Notes: generated from the sequence alone by a model not told the origin. Positions 10,001 through 18,733 are shown, counted from the stretch's first letter. The stretch: 64,000 nucleotides of DNA from Aureimonas altamirensis (GCF_001463885.1 NZ_BBWQ01000011.1:372001-436000), one strand, 5' to 3'. Made by a program: numbers and translations.

Positions 10001-10258
10001 CGGCTGCGGCTGCGGCCGATCCTGATGACGTCGCTGGCCTTCATCATGGGCGTGCTGCCGCTCGTCCTGTCGACGGGGGCCGGCGCAGAGATGCGCTCGG
10101 CCATGGGTATCGCCGTCTTCGCCGGCATGATCGGCGTCACCTTGATCGGCCTGTTCCTGACGCCGGTCTTCTACGTCCTGGTGCGCCGCCTGGCACCGGT
10201 ACGCCGCCAGGCTATGCCGGCACACGCGCCATCGACGGGTGAGTCAGTGCCGTCATGA
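7073..10258 (+). CDS. RND efflux transporter, HAE1 family (AcrB/MexB-like)
   Basis: A 1061-residue proton-driven multidrug pump of the usual length. It begins MNMSRFFIDRPVFAGVLSF and keeps the proton-relay residues: the Asp pair in TM4 (GIVVDDAIVVVENVERN) and the TM10 Lys (GLSAKNAILIVEFARE). Two large periplasmic loops follow TM1 and TM7. It is coupled to the adaptor by an ATGA overlap. Its last 47 bases overlap the 3' end of the convergent uxuA gene. Drugs, bile-like compounds or solvents are typical substrates; nothing here tells which. Confidence 0.95.
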   Translation: MNMSRFFIDRPVFAGVLSFMIFLAGLLSIFALPVSEYPDVVPPSIVVRATYPGANPAVIAETVATPLEEQVNGVEDMLYMSSQTTTDGVMQLTVTFRIGTDPDQAQQLVQNRVAQAEPRLPEEVRRLGVTVVKSSPDLMLVVHLTSPNGRYDLTYLRNYALINVRDRLARVEGMGQVQLFGSGDYSMRIWLDPEKTAARGLSASDVVQAVREQNIQAAAGVIGASPSVPGVEFQLSVNAQGRLKDVEEFSDIIVRTDPETGALTRIRDIGRVELGASDYALRSLLSNEPAVAIPVFQAPGSNAIAIADEVRSIMAEIKQTMPEGIDYEIVYDTTQFVRASIEAVVDTLLEAILLVVIVVIVFLQTWRASIIPLLAVPVSIVGTFAVMYFLGFSINALSLFGLVLAIGIVVDDAIVVVENVERNIENGLAPREATYKAMSEVSGPIIAIALVLVAVFVPLAFISGLTGQFYRQFALTLAISTVISAFNSLTLSPALAALLLRGHDAPKDRLTRFLDRTLGWFFRGFNRFFGASSRRYGNGLGGVISRKGITLGLYVLMVAMTAVLFNSVPGGFVPAQDKQYLVGFAQLPDGASLDRTEKVVRAMGDIALETPGVESTIAFPGLSINGFTNSSNAGVVFLALDAFEDRKTPELSAGAIAQSLNGRFAGIEEAFTAIFPPPPVQGLGTIGGFKLQIEDRAGNGFQALDDTVKAFLASAQQAPELVGLFTGYGIDVPQLFADVDRARARQLDVPITEIFNTLQIYLGSLYVNDFNQFGRTYSVRVQADAPYRARAEDIGALKVRSNTGEMIPLSALMNVDMVSGPERALRYNGFLSADVNGNAAPGYSSGQAQEAVERIAAETLPPGFSFEWTELTYQEIIAGNSGLIIFPLALLLVFLVLAAQYESLTLPIAILLIVPAGLFSALTGIWLTGGDNNIFTQIGLIVLVGLSAKNAILIVEFARELEAEGRNAREAAIEAARLRLRPILMTSLAFIMGVLPLVLSTGAGAEMRSAMGIAVFAGMIGVTLIGLFLTPVFYVLVRRLAPVRRQAMPAHAPSTGESVPS

Positions 10259-11432
10259 CGCCGCGAAGCTCCGCCAGGCCCTTCAGCCGCCCGATGATCG
10301 GGTAGCCGGGCTGCCCATCGCGGCCGAGATCGTCGACGATGTCCTGTCCATGATCCGGCCGCATGGGTATCTGGTGGTCCGCCCGCCCTTCGGCCTTGCG
10401 GCGGGCCTCTTCCGCGACGATCTCGGCGATCAGGGCCACCATGTCGGTGCCCCCGCCGAGATGCTCCGCTTCATGGAAGGATGCCGGCATGCCCGGCGTT
10501 TCCAGCGTCACGTTGCGCAGATGCAGGAAATGCACGCGCGGCGCAAACTGCCGCATGATCGCCGGGATGTCGTTGTCGGGCCGCGCCCCGAGCGAACCCG
10601 AGCAGAGCGTCATGCCGCTGGCCGGACTGTCCACCGCATCCAGGATGACGGCGTAATCGTCGGCCGTCGACATGATGCGCGGCAGGCCCAGCAGCGGGAA
10701 AGGCGGGTCGTCGGGATGGCAGCAGAGCCGCATGCCCAGTCTTTCGGCCACCGGCGTCACCTCTTCCAGGAAGGCGATGAAGTTCGCCCGCAAGGCATCC
10801 ACGCCGATGGAATCGTACTCGGCAAGGTGCTGCCTCACCTCCTGCGTGGTCATGCTTTCGGTTGAGCCGGGAAGACCGGCCGTGACATTGGCGGCCAGTT
10901 GCTGCTTGCGCTCTTCGCTCATGCCCGCGAAACGCGCGCCGGCTGCTTCCGTGACCTCGGGCCCGAAGCTCTCGGCCGCACCGCCCCGCTGCAGGATGTG
11001 GATATCGAATGCCGCGAAATCGATATGGTCGAAGCGCATGGTCGTGCCGCCATGGCCGACGCGGAAGGCGAGGTCGGTGCGCGTCCAGTCCAGCACGGGC
11101 ATGAAATTGTAGCAGATCGTCTGCAGCCCGGCAGAAGCGAGGTTTTCGAGGCTCACCTTGTAGTTCGCGATATGGGCGCGCCAGTCGCCCTTCTGCTTCT
11201 TGATCGCCTCCGATACAGGCAGGCTTTCGACGACGTCCCAGGACAGGCCGGAAGCGCTGCCGTCCTTCATGCGGGAAATCTCGCTCTGCCGCTTGCGGAT
11301 TTCCTCGTCGGTCCAGACCGCACCGGTCGGCACATGGTGCAAGGCGCTGACGACGCCCTCCACGCCAGCCTGCCGCATATCGTCGACCGAGGTCAGATCA
11401 TGCGGACCGAACCATCGCCAAGTCTGCCTCAT
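10212..11432 (-). CDS. uxuA: Mannonate dehydratase
   Basis: A 406-residue enzyme that dehydrates D-mannonate to 2-keto-3-deoxygluconate in cytoplasmic glucuronate catabolism. The N-terminus MRQTWRWFGP and blocks such as ICYNFMPVLDWTRTDL, LCCHPDDPPFPLLGLPRI and IPMRPDHGQDI are characteristic of UxuA. The ATG at 11432 is preceded by GGGAGTG. It is divergent from a GntR gene of the same pathway type and from a TRAP operon. Its partner isomerase UxaC is 12 kb away at 22612. No uxuB (fructuronate reductase) of the classical type is in the window. Confidence 0.95.
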   Translation of the reverse strand: MRQTWRWFGPHDLTSVDDMRQAGVEGVVSALHHVPTGAVWTDEEIRKRQSEISRMKDGSASGLSWDVVESLPVSEAIKKQKGDWRAHIANYKVSLENLASAGLQTICYNFMPVLDWTRTDLAFRVGHGGTTMRFDHIDFAAFDIHILQRGGAAESFGPEVTEAAGARFAGMSEERKQQLAANVTAGLPGSTESMTTQEVRQHLAEYDSIGVDALRANFIAFLEEVTPVAERLGMRLCCHPDDPPFPLLGLPRIMSTADDYAVILDAVDSPASGMTLCSGSLGARPDNDIPAIMRQFAPRVHFLHLRNVTLETPGMPASFHEAEHLGGGTDMVALIAEIVAEEARRKAEGRADHQIPMRPDHGQDIVDDLGRDGQPGYPIIGRLKGLAELRGVMTALTHPSMARVPA

Positions 11433-11549
11433 TGGGCACTCCCTTATCTTCACCGGCCCCGAACCGTGACCGAACGCACCGATTCTTAAACTAGAGTTGA
11501 CTAGTATGGAAGTATGGAGAGAATAGGCGCGAGGACGAGGGGGATTCGC
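11433..11549. promoter_or_regulatory. Divergent uxuA / gntR promoter region
   Basis: 117 bases between divergent starts. They hold CTAG-AGTTGA-CTAG (11491-11504) and a nearby tandem AGTATGGA (11503-11510 and 11511-11518). These are reasonable targets for the FCD-type GntR protein encoded next to them, but the motif is not repeated convincingly elsewhere. Confidence 0.35.
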
Positions 11550-12248
11550 GTGGGAGCAGGATCTGAGCGACCGGCCGTCGAGCTCGACGCCGACACCGCC
11601 ATCGCGCCGCAGCTTTACGAAAGCTTGCGGGGGCGGATCGTGCGCGCCGAGTTGCGCCCCGGCGAGATCATCTCCGAAACGGAAATCGCAAAGGCCTACT
11701 CCGTTTCGCGGCAACCCGTGCGCGAAGCCTTCATCAAGCTTGCCGAGGCAGGACTTGTGCGGGTTCGGCCGCAACGCGGCACGATGGTCAGTCCGATCAC
11801 GGCGGAGGCGGTTACCGAGGCGCGCTTCGTGCGCGAGGCCATCGAGGCCGATGTCGTACGCGCTGCGGCCACCCGCGCCGACGGCAACGACGCCCGCCGG
11901 TTGCTGGCACAGATCGACGACCAGAAGCGCGTAGCCGAGGATGACGTCGCCGCCTTCATGAAGCTGGACGAGCTGTTCCACCGCACGCTGGCCGAGATCG
12001 CCGGCGTGCCTTTCGCCTGGCGCGTGGTGGAGGACGTCAAGGCGCAGATGGACCGCATCCGCTATCTCAGCGTCGAAGAGATGCATGTGCGCCGGCTGAT
12101 CGCCCAGCACGAGACCATAGCGCGAGCCATCGAGGCGGCCGACGCCGCCGCCGCGGAGGAGGCCATGCGCGGGCACCTGCGCGAAATCCTGCGCTCGCTT
12201 CCGGATATCGCCGCGGCCCATCCCGACCTGTTCGGGAAGGGCGGCTGA
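11550..12248 (+). CDS. GntR-family regulator, FadR subfamily (FCD domain)
   Basis: A regulator of about 232 residues. A winged helix-turn-helix (PQLYESLRGRIVRAELRPGEIISETEIAKAYSVSRQPVREAF, quoted here only as position about residues 20-60) is followed by an all-helical FCD ligand domain with metal-binding-type Asp/His residues (KLDELFHRTL, QHETIARAI). I chose the GTG at 11550 because GAGGGGG sits six bases upstream; an ATG at 11514 is in frame but lacks a site. The position between uxuA and TRAP genes suggests control of uronate uptake and breakdown. Confidence 0.85.
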   Translation: MGAGSERPAVELDADTAIAPQLYESLRGRIVRAELRPGEIISETEIAKAYSVSRQPVREAFIKLAEAGLVRVRPQRGTMVSPITAEAVTEARFVREAIEADVVRAAATRADGNDARRLLAQIDDQKRVAEDDVAAFMKLDELFHRTLAEIAGVPFAWRVVEDVKAQMDRIRYLSVEEMHVRRLIAQHETIARAIEAADAAAAEEAMRGHLREILRSLPDIAAAHPDLFGKGG

Positions 12249-12278
12249 ACTTTCGAACGCATCTTCAGGGAGGATTTC

Positions 12279-13250
12279 ATGACAACGGGTTTCAAGACGG
12301 GTATCGCGGGGCTGATCGTGGCGCTGGCGACAGGTACGGGCGCTTTGGCGCAGGATCTGACGCTCAAGCTCGGCCATCTCGCCAATGAACAGAACTCCTG
12401 GCACAAGGCAGCGCTTCGTTTCGGCGAGGAGGTCAAGGCGCGGACCGACGGGCGCATCGTCGTGGAAGTCTACCCGAACGACTCGCTCGGCCGCGAAATC
12501 GACCTGATCAACGGAATGCAGCTCGGCACGGTGGAAATGACCATCACCGGCGAGAGCCTGCAGAACTGGGCGCCGATGGCCTCCCTGCTGGCCCTGCCCT
12601 ATGCCTACCAGACGCTGGAAGAGATGGACGCGGTCGCCTCCGGCGAAATCGGCGACCAGATCGAGGCGCAGATCGTCGAGCGCGCCCAGGTGCGCCCCCT
12701 CGCCTATTTCGCGCGCGGACCGCGCAACCTGACCGCCAACCGCGCCATCACCACGCCCGACGAACTCCAGCGCATGCGCATGCGCGTACCCAACGTGCCG
12801 CTGTTCGTGGATACGTGGACCGCGCTCGGCGCGCTGCCGACGCCCATGGCCTTCTCGGAGGTGTTCACCTCGCTCCAGAACGGCACCATCGCCGGCCAGG
12901 AAAACCCCCTCGCGCTCATCCAGACGGCATCGTTCAATGAAGTGCAGAGCCATGTGAACATGACGGAGCATGTCCGTTCCTGGATCTATCTGGCGATTGC
13001 CGAGCAGGTCTGGAGCCAGCTCGACGAAGCCGACCAGGCGCACCTGATCGAAGCCGCGCGGATCGCGCAGGAGTTCGAGCGCGAGCAGTTCCTGGCCGAC
13101 GAGGACGCGATCCGCGCCGACCTGGAAGCCAAGGGCATGACCTTCGTCGAGGTCGACAAGGCGGCCTTCGCGGAAAAGGCGCGCCAGCCCGTGATCGACT
13201 CCGTCGATGCGGAAATCCGTCCGACGGTCGAAGAGCTGTTCGCCCGCTGA
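12279..13250 (+). CDS. TRAP transporter periplasmic binding protein, DctP family
   Basis: A 323-residue secreted protein that delivers an organic acid to the DctQM membrane complex. A signal peptide ends near GALAQ-DL. The family core is visible in LKLGHLANEQNSWHKAALRFGEE, the conserved helix region FSEVFTSLQNGTIAGQENP and the Arg-bearing region MRMRVPNVPLF that normally contacts the carboxylate. It is first of a dctP-dctQ-dctM operon. A strong hairpin follows the stop. Neighbouring uxuA makes a hexuronate or aldonate a plausible ligand. Confidence 0.93.
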   Translation: MTTGFKTGIAGLIVALATGTGALAQDLTLKLGHLANEQNSWHKAALRFGEEVKARTDGRIVVEVYPNDSLGREIDLINGMQLGTVEMTITGESLQNWAPMASLLALPYAYQTLEEMDAVASGEIGDQIEAQIVERAQVRPLAYFARGPRNLTANRAITTPDELQRMRMRVPNVPLFVDTWTALGALPTPMAFSEVFTSLQNGTIAGQENPLALIQTASFNEVQSHVNMTEHVRSWIYLAIAEQVWSQLDEADQAHLIEAARIAQEFEREQFLADEDAIRADLEAKGMTFVEVDKAAFAEKARQPVIDSVDAEIRPTVEELFAR

Positions 13251-13257
13251 TCCGAAC

Positions 13258-13294
13258 CGCGCGATGGCCATGACACGCGCATGGCCATCGCGCG
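13258..13294 (+). repeat. Strong intercistronic hairpin after dctP
   Basis: CGCGCGATGGCCATG (13258-13272) pairs perfectly over 15 bp with its complement at 13280-13294 around a 7-base loop. No T-run follows, so it is more likely an mRNA stabiliser or attenuator than a terminator. It would let the binding protein be made in excess over the membrane subunits. The second TRAP operon has a hairpin in the same place. Confidence 0.75.
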
Positions 13295-13313
13295 AAACGC
13301 ATGGGGATCGCCA

Positions 13314-13820
13314 ATGCACTTCCTGAATCTCTTCTCGCGCCTGCTGGTGGCAACCACCCGAAGCCTCGTCGGCCTGGCCTTCTTCGGGCTGATCGTCGTG
13401 GTTACGCTGCAGATCGCCACGCGAACCTTCGGCCTGCCCTCCCCGGTCTGGACGGAAGAGCTGTCGCGCATCCTTCTGCTCTACATGGTCGCCTTCGGCA
13501 TCGGCCTGTCACTGATGACCGGCGAGTTCGTCGCGGTCGATCTTTTGCAGGAAGCGGTGCCCGAACGTGCCTCCTGGTGGATGCGCCTTGTGGCGCTGGC
13601 CGCCACCGCGCTGCTGGCGGCGGTGATGATCTGGCCGGCATGGCGCTTCGTGCAGATCGGCGCCTTCCAGCGGTCGCCCGCCCTTCGCGTCACCATGGAC
13701 ATGGTCCATGCCAGCGTCTTCGTGCTGGCGGTCCTTTTGTTTCTCTTTTCCGCCCTGCGGGTCGTCGGCATGCTGGCCGGCGCCGATGACGGGCGTCCGC
13801 AACGCCCAGAGGAAGCCTGA
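13314..13820 (+). CDS. TRAP transporter small permease, DctQ family
   Basis: A 168-residue inner-membrane protein with four hydrophobic segments, including SLVGLAFFGLIVVVTLQIATR and LLYMVAFGIGLSLM, and the family phrase PVWTEELSRILL. I chose the ATG at 13314 (GGGGAT just upstream) rather than the in-frame ATG at 13281, which lies in the hairpin arm. It stabilises the large permease encoded three bases downstream. Confidence 0.9.
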   Translation: MHFLNLFSRLLVATTRSLVGLAFFGLIVVVTLQIATRTFGLPSPVWTEELSRILLLYMVAFGIGLSLMTGEFVAVDLLQEAVPERASWWMRLVALAATALLAAVMIWPAWRFVQIGAFQRSPALRVTMDMVHASVFVLAVLLFLFSALRVVGMLAGADDGRPQRPEEA

Positions 13821-13823
13821 TCG

Positions 13824-15104
13824 ATGGAACTCGCACTGCTTCTCGTCACCTTCGTGGTGACGCTCGCCCTCGGCGTGCCCGTTGCCATCTGTCTGGCCCT
13901 GTCGTCGCTCGCCTACATGCTGGTCGCCGGCCTGCCCATCGTCATCCTGCCGCAGCGCATGTATGCCGGCATGGATGTCTTCGTGCTGCTGTGCATTCCC
14001 GGCTTCATCCTGGCCGGCAACCTGATGAACTACGGCGGCGTGACGGAACGCATCATCCGTCTGGCCAACGCGCTGGTCGGCTGGATGCGCGGTGGCCTCG
14101 CCATGGCCAACGTGGCCGATTCCATGATGTTCGGCGGCGTGTCCGGCACGGCGGTCGCCGATGTCGCGGCAACCGGTTCGGTCATGATCCCCGGCATGAA
14201 GAAGTCCGGCTATCCGGCCGACTTCTCCGCCGCCATCACGGCGGCCTCCTCCACCGTCGGGCCCATGCTTCCGCCCAGCGTTCCGATGATCATCGTCGGC
14301 GCGCTGTCCGGTATCTCGGTCGGGCAGTTGTTCCTGGCCGGCGCCGTGCCGGGTGTCCTCATGGGCATCGGCATGGGCATCACCTGCTACGTGATTTCCG
14401 TGCGCCGCAACTATCCGCGCATGCCCTGGCAAGGCTGGGGCGAGCTCGTGTCGGCGGCGCTGTCGGCGTCGTGGGCGCTGGCCATGATCGCGCTGATCAT
14501 CGGCGGCCTCATCACCGGCATGGCCACGCCCACAGAAACGGCGGTCGTCGCCTGCATCTACGCCTTCCTTGTGGGCACGCTCGTCTACCGGGAACTGCCC
14601 TTGTCCAAGGTGCCGCGCATCATCATCGACAGCGCGATCTCCTCGGCCGGCATCCTGGCCCTGGTCGGCTTCGCCAATGTGTTCGGATCCATCCTGGCCT
14701 CCGAGCGGATCCCGCAGGCGCTTGCGCAGACCGTCCTGTCGATCACCGACAATCCGCTGCTGGTCATCCTGCTGATCAACATCCTGCTCTTGATCGTCGG
14801 CATGTTCATGGAAACGATCGCGGCGCTGATCATCCTGTTCGTCCCGCTCCTGACGTTGGCAACGAGCGTCGGCATCGATCCGGTCCATTTCGCGACCTTC
14901 GCGGTGCTGAACCTCATGATCGGACTAACGACGCCACCAGTCGGCGTGTGCCTGTTCGTGGCCTGCAACATTGCCCGCATCCCGTTGCTGCCGGTCATCA
15001 AGGCGGTGCTGCCATTCCTTTTGTCCAACATCATCGTGCTGCTGATGGTGTCCTACTACGCGCCCTTCGCAACCTGGCTGCCAAACGCCATGATGGGAAA
15101 TTGA
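13824..15104 (+). CDS. TRAP transporter large permease, DctM family
   Basis: A 426-residue sodium-coupled transport subunit with about twelve membrane segments. Typical stretches are FVLLCIPGFILAGNLMNYGGVTERI, MMFGGVSGTAVADVAATGSVMIP and NLMIGLTTPPVGVCLFVACNIA (given by motif, positions about 50, 95 and 360). It completes the first TRAP operon. The stop lies 13 bases from the 3' end of the convergent C39 exporter gene. Confidence 0.94.
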   Translation: MELALLLVTFVVTLALGVPVAICLALSSLAYMLVAGLPIVILPQRMYAGMDVFVLLCIPGFILAGNLMNYGGVTERIIRLANALVGWMRGGLAMANVADSMMFGGVSGTAVADVAATGSVMIPGMKKSGYPADFSAAITAASSTVGPMLPPSVPMIIVGALSGISVGQLFLAGAVPGVLMGIGMGITCYVISVRRNYPRMPWQGWGELVSAALSASWALAMIALIIGGLITGMATPTETAVVACIYAFLVGTLVYRELPLSKVPRIIIDSAISSAGILALVGFANVFGSILASERIPQALAQTVLSITDNPLLVILLINILLLIVGMFMETIAALIILFVPLLTLATSVGIDPVHFATFAVLNLMIGLTTPPVGVCLFVACNIARIPLLPVIKAVLPFLLSNIIVLLMVSYYAPFATWLPNAMMGN

Positions 15105-15117
15105 GCCCGTAGCCGCA

Positions 15118-17256
15118 TCACTCCGCCGCCTGCGCGGCCGCGCCCGGCGGCGCAAGCGTGACGACGCGATCGGCCATCTGCAGCGTGGATGGCCGATGCG
15201 CAATCAGGATACGCGTCATCGGCAGGTGCCGGACCGCGGCGTTGATCGCCGCTTCGGCATCCGGGTCCAGATGGCTGGTCGCCTCGTCCATCAGCAGCAG
15301 TGCCGGGCGCCGGTAGACGGCCCTTGCCAGGACGACGCGCTGCTTCTGCCCACCCGACAGGGAACTGCCCATGTCTCCGACGAGCGTCTCGTAGCCCATC
15401 GGCATGCGCATGATCTCGTCATGGATATTTGCCATCCTGGCCACCGCCTGTACCCAGGCCGGATCGGGCGCCGGATCGAAGGCGGAAATGTTCTCCGCTA
15501 TGGAGCCGGCAAACAACCTGTCTTCCTGCAACACACAGCCGACCCGTTCGCGATGCGCATTCAGCCCGATCGATGCCAGCGGCACGCCATCCACCAGCAC
15601 CTGCCCCGTCTCCGGCTCGGCCAAACCTGCCATGAGCTTCAGCAGCGTCGATTTTCCGACACCGGACGGCCCGGCAATGCCGACGCACTCCCCGGCCGCC
15701 ACATGCATGTGGAAGCCCGAAAGAATGGGGGCATCGTTTTCGGCATACCGAAAGCCGACGCCCGACAGGGTGATCGCGGCTGGCCGGTTCTCCCCGTCCC
15801 GTACCGGCGCCGCCGCCCCATTACCGACTTTTTCGGGCTCGGCGAAGGCGATGTCGGCAAGGCGTTCGCCATGCAGGGACAGCATCGCGAACTGCAGCAT
15901 CGTGTCGATGAAGCTGGCGACACGCGCCGCGAACTGGTCCTTGTAGGCCAGGAAGGCGACGAGCATTCCGATCGACAGGTCTCCGGCCAGGATCGCCCGT
16001 CCGCCGAGATAGATCATCAGGATGCGGTCGACCCCGAACAGAAAGCCGTTGCCTGCGGAAAACACAGCGTCGAACCGCGATACGGCAAGTTGCGCGTTGA
16101 TCCGCTCGACGAGATGGTTCGACCAGACGCCGCGACGCCGCTCTTCCAGGTTGAGCACCTTGATGCTGCTCATTCCCCGGACGGATTCCATGAAATGGGA
16201 ATTTTCCTGCGCGGCCGCGACGATGGCCTCTTCCGAAAGGCCGCGATAGGGCCGGTAGTAGAGCAGGCGCATGATGGAATAGACCGCGACGCTGGCCAGC
16301 GCGATCCACAGCAGCCAGCCCCCGTAAAGCCACATCATGACGATCAGCGTGACGGACATGATGCCATCCAGTATCGCCTGGATCGCACTTGTGGTCAGCG
16401 TCTGCTGGACGGCATCCACAGATGAGAACCTGGAGACGACATCGCCGACATGCCGCTTCTCGAAGAAGGACAGCGGCAGCCGCTGTAGCTGGTCGAACAG
16501 CGCGACCTTCCACTGAAGCGCCAGGCTGGAGCCGACCAGCATGGTAACCCACGCCCGCGCGAAGGTGGCGGCCACCTGAACGATCAGAAGCAGGAACAAG
16601 CCCAGTGCGATCAGCGTCAGCAGGTCGTAATCGGCGGCAACGACCACTTCGTCGAGCACAAGCTGGAAACCGATGGGCATGGCGATCACCGCCGCCTCGA
16701 TGGCAAGCGATATGGCCAGCACCTGGAATGCCGTGCGCCACAGGCCCGTCGTCCGGGCCAGCATGGTCGTCACACGCAGGCGCGCGGTTTCGTCCCGCCG
16801 CGTGAAACCCTCTGCCGGCCAGGCTTCCAGGGCGACGCCCGTCATCTGGCGCGATACTTCCGCCATGGGCACTGCGCGTCGCCCCTTGGCCGGGTCGTGG
16901 ATGACGATCGAGCCGTTGCGCACCTTCGTCAGGACGACGAAATGATTGTGCCCCCAGTGCAGGATGCACGGCAACCGAAGCTTGCCGAGATCGCCCGGCT
17001 CCAGCCGCAGCGCGCGCGTCGCCAAGCCAAGCCCGGAGCCCACCGACACGAGATCGCGCAGGGTCGTGCCCTTGATCGAGGCTGAGAAGCGGCGGCGGAT
17101 GGCGGCCATGTCCATGCGGTGGCCATGGTGCCCCGCCACCATCGCCATGGCGGCCAGCCCGCACTCCGCCGCCTCGCTCTGCAGGATCAGCGGTGTGCGT
17201 GCGAAGAGGCTGGTGGAAATCCGCCCGGCCAGCGATGCGCCCGTCTCGCCCGTCAT
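15118..17256 (-). CDS. C39-peptidase ABC exporter for double-glycine-leader peptides (PCAT)
   Basis: A 712-residue bifunctional exporter. The N-terminal C39 cysteine protease has its triad intact: Cys32 (LQSEAAECGLA), His105 (GHNHFVVL) and Asp121 (IVIHDPAKG). A six-helix ABC transmembrane domain follows, then an ATPase with Walker A GPSGVGKST, signature [14 protein letters not shown] and Walker B LLLMDEATSHLD. C39 enzymes cut leaders after GG or GA and export the core peptide. The start at 17256 overlaps the HlyD stop (ATGA). The likely cargoes are the two small peptides encoded at 21897-22139 and 22216-22455. Confidence 0.93.
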   Translation of the reverse strand: MTGETGASLAGRISTSLFARTPLILQSEAAECGLAAMAMVAGHHGHRMDMAAIRRRFSASIKGTTLRDLVSVGSGLGLATRALRLEPGDLGKLRLPCILHWGHNHFVVLTKVRNGSIVIHDPAKGRRAVPMAEVSRQMTGVALEAWPAEGFTRRDETARLRVTTMLARTTGLWRTAFQVLAISLAIEAAVIAMPIGFQLVLDEVVVAADYDLLTLIALGLFLLLIVQVAATFARAWVTMLVGSSLALQWKVALFDQLQRLPLSFFEKRHVGDVVSRFSSVDAVQQTLTTSAIQAILDGIMSVTLIVMMWLYGGWLLWIALASVAVYSIMRLLYYRPYRGLSEEAIVAAAQENSHFMESVRGMSSIKVLNLEERRRGVWSNHLVERINAQLAVSRFDAVFSAGNGFLFGVDRILMIYLGGRAILAGDLSIGMLVAFLAYKDQFAARVASFIDTMLQFAMLSLHGERLADIAFAEPEKVGNGAAAPVRDGENRPAAITLSGVGFRYAENDAPILSGFHMHVAAGECVGIAGPSGVGKSTLLKLMAGLAEPETGQVLVDGVPLASIGLNAHRERVGCVLQEDRLFAGSIAENISAFDPAPDPAWVQAVARMANIHDEIMRMPMGYETLVGDMGSSLSGGQKQRVVLARAVYRRPALLLMDEATSHLDPDAEAAINAAVRHLPMTRILIAHRPSTLQMADRVVTLAPPGAAAQAAE

Positions 17257-18575
17257 GGCGCGGCCTCGGCAAGCGGACCGGGCCCCGCGGCGGGACGCCC
17301 CTCGTCGGCGCCTGTCAGGCCGCCACGCAGGCTGTACACCGGTGAAAGGATCCATTGATACAGCGGTCGCGTGTCGGTCAATATGTGGGCCTCCACCTGC
17401 ATTCCGGCCTGCAGCCGGACGTCCTGCCCATAGGCCGCGACATGCTCCTCGTCCGGCGATACGGTGATGCGGTAGACCGAACCCGTGTCCTGGGTTGCCG
17501 TGGCATTGAGCAAGGTCAGTTCCTCCGGCCGCAGCGTCGTGCGGGAAATCGACTCGACCCGGCCGGGATGCTGGCCGAACTTCTGATAGGGAAAGGCTTC
17601 GTAGCGCAGCAGGACGGGGCTGCCCTCGCGCACGAAGCCTATGCCGCTGCTGGGTACGAGCAGCTCCGCCCTCAGCGGCTTGTCTTCCGGCACGATGGTC
17701 AACAGCGGCGTGCCGGCCGATACGGTCTGCCCGGCCAGCGTCAGAAGACCGGTTACCCGGCCGTCGCGCGGGGCCGTCACCTCGATCAACCGCCGCGCCT
17801 CCGCTTCGGAAAGCTGCTGCTCCGTGTCGATGATCTGTCGGCGCATCTCGGAGATCCGCGTCTCTGCGGCGAGATCGAAGCCGGCGATCTGGTTGACGAT
17901 CTCCGCACGCTGGGACTCGAGCTGGATACGCTCCCGCTTCAAACGGGCAAGCTGGCTCCGCTCCGCGTGATAGGCCGACAACCGGGCCTGATACTCGCCG
18001 GCCACGGAGATACCGCGCGAAACATAGTCCTCCTGCCGTTCGGCGAAGGTGCGCGTCTGCTCGACGAATTCGGTCAGGACGACGATCTGTTCGTCCGCTC
18101 CCTCTATTTCCGCCGTCAGGTTGGCGGTCCGCACGTCCAGCCAGCCGCGCTCCTGCGCGTCGAGCTCGACCTGCCTTTCGATGGCGGCGCGTAAATTGTC
18201 CGCCTTGTCGCGCAGAAGCTGCGCCACCGCATCCTGCGTGTCGCCGAGCGCCGTCTGCTGGTCTATGCTGATGCGGTACAGAAGATCGCCGCGCCCGACG
18301 CGTGCGCCGTTGGCCGTCGCCACCTCCGTCACCCAGCCGGATTGCGGCGCGACCATACGGGTCAGCCCTTCCGATGGAAGCAGAACACCGCCGACGCGCA
18401 CCCTCTGCGTATACTCCCCGAACACCAGTCCGACCGCCAGGGCTACCACCAGTACTATGGAGAATATCGCGAAGACGGCCCCCGACGGAGAGGGCATCAG
18501 CATCGGACGTCCCAGCCAGGAATGGCGACGCGATTCCAGCGATTCAGGCCGGAACAGAGGTGCAGGGTCAGCCAT
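17253..18575 (-). CDS. HlyD-family secretion adaptor paired with the C39 exporter
   Basis: A membrane-fusion protein of about 440 residues that links the ABC exporter to an outer-membrane channel. A single N-terminal anchor (VFAIFSIVLVVALAVGLVFG) is followed by a lipoyl half (VAPQSGWVTEVATANGARV), a long coiled coil (about residues 100-250) and the second lipoyl half (VTAPRDGRVTGLLTLAGQTV). The frame is open from a TTG at 18611. A -10-like element at 18623-18628, at the expected distance from the shared operator, would leave that TTG almost without a leader, so I prefer the ATG at 18575. No TolC gene is nearby. Confidence 0.9.
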   Translation of the reverse strand: MADPAPLFRPESLESRRHSWLGRPMLMPSPSGAVFAIFSIVLVVALAVGLVFGEYTQRVRVGGVLLPSEGLTRMVAPQSGWVTEVATANGARVGRGDLLYRISIDQQTALGDTQDAVAQLLRDKADNLRAAIERQVELDAQERGWLDVRTANLTAEIEGADEQIVVLTEFVEQTRTFAERQEDYVSRGISVAGEYQARLSAYHAERSQLARLKRERIQLESQRAEIVNQIAGFDLAAETRISEMRRQIIDTEQQLSEAEARRLIEVTAPRDGRVTGLLTLAGQTVSAGTPLLTIVPEDKPLRAELLVPSSGIGFVREGSPVLLRYEAFPYQKFGQHPGRVESISRTTLRPEELTLLNATATQDTGSVYRITVSPDEEHVAAYGQDVRLQAGMQVEAHILTDTRPLYQWILSPVYSLRGGLTGADEGRPAAGPGPLAEAAP

Positions 18576-18651
18576 CTGGATCGCCGGTCGCCTCTTACCC
18601 TTGAGTTGCAATTGGGCAATAAAGGCTAGATGTCGCGCCGCAAGCCGCTAG

Positions 18652-18667
18652 TCGTACACATGTACTA
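18652..18667. promoter_or_regulatory. GTACA-NN-TGTAC operator in the hlyD / response-regulator divergent promoter
   Basis: TCGTACACATGTACTA contains the perfect arms GTACA (18654-18658) and TGTAC (18661-18665). The site TCGTACAGGTGTACGA at 22563-22578, upstream of the peptide genes, is the same motif. At the same distance from the dyad centre as the TATAAT of the peptide promoter lie TAGCCT on the minus strand (hlyD) and TAAGTC on the plus strand (regulator). Probably a binding site for the response regulator at 18734. Confidence 0.65.
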
Positions 18668-18733
18668 GGGCAGGTGAACGGTCCGCGCCCTAAGTCGCAG
18701 TGCAGGATCGCCGGGAGGGTCGGACGTTTACTC

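Noticed and set aside
6047-10258. A 1403-codon plus-strand frame that appears to fuse adaptor and pump
   Set aside because: The first third is the adaptor gene in the wrong phase. The pump starts at 7073 with an ATGA overlap.
13258-13294. Rho-independent terminator after the first dctP
   Set aside because: The stem is strong, but no T-run follows and dctQ/dctM lie directly downstream. Treated as an intercistronic hairpin.
10212-13319. A 1035-codon minus-strand open frame
   Set aside because: Only its last 406 codons (uxuA) make sense. The rest lies antisense to gntR and dctP and is a GC-rich codon-position shadow.
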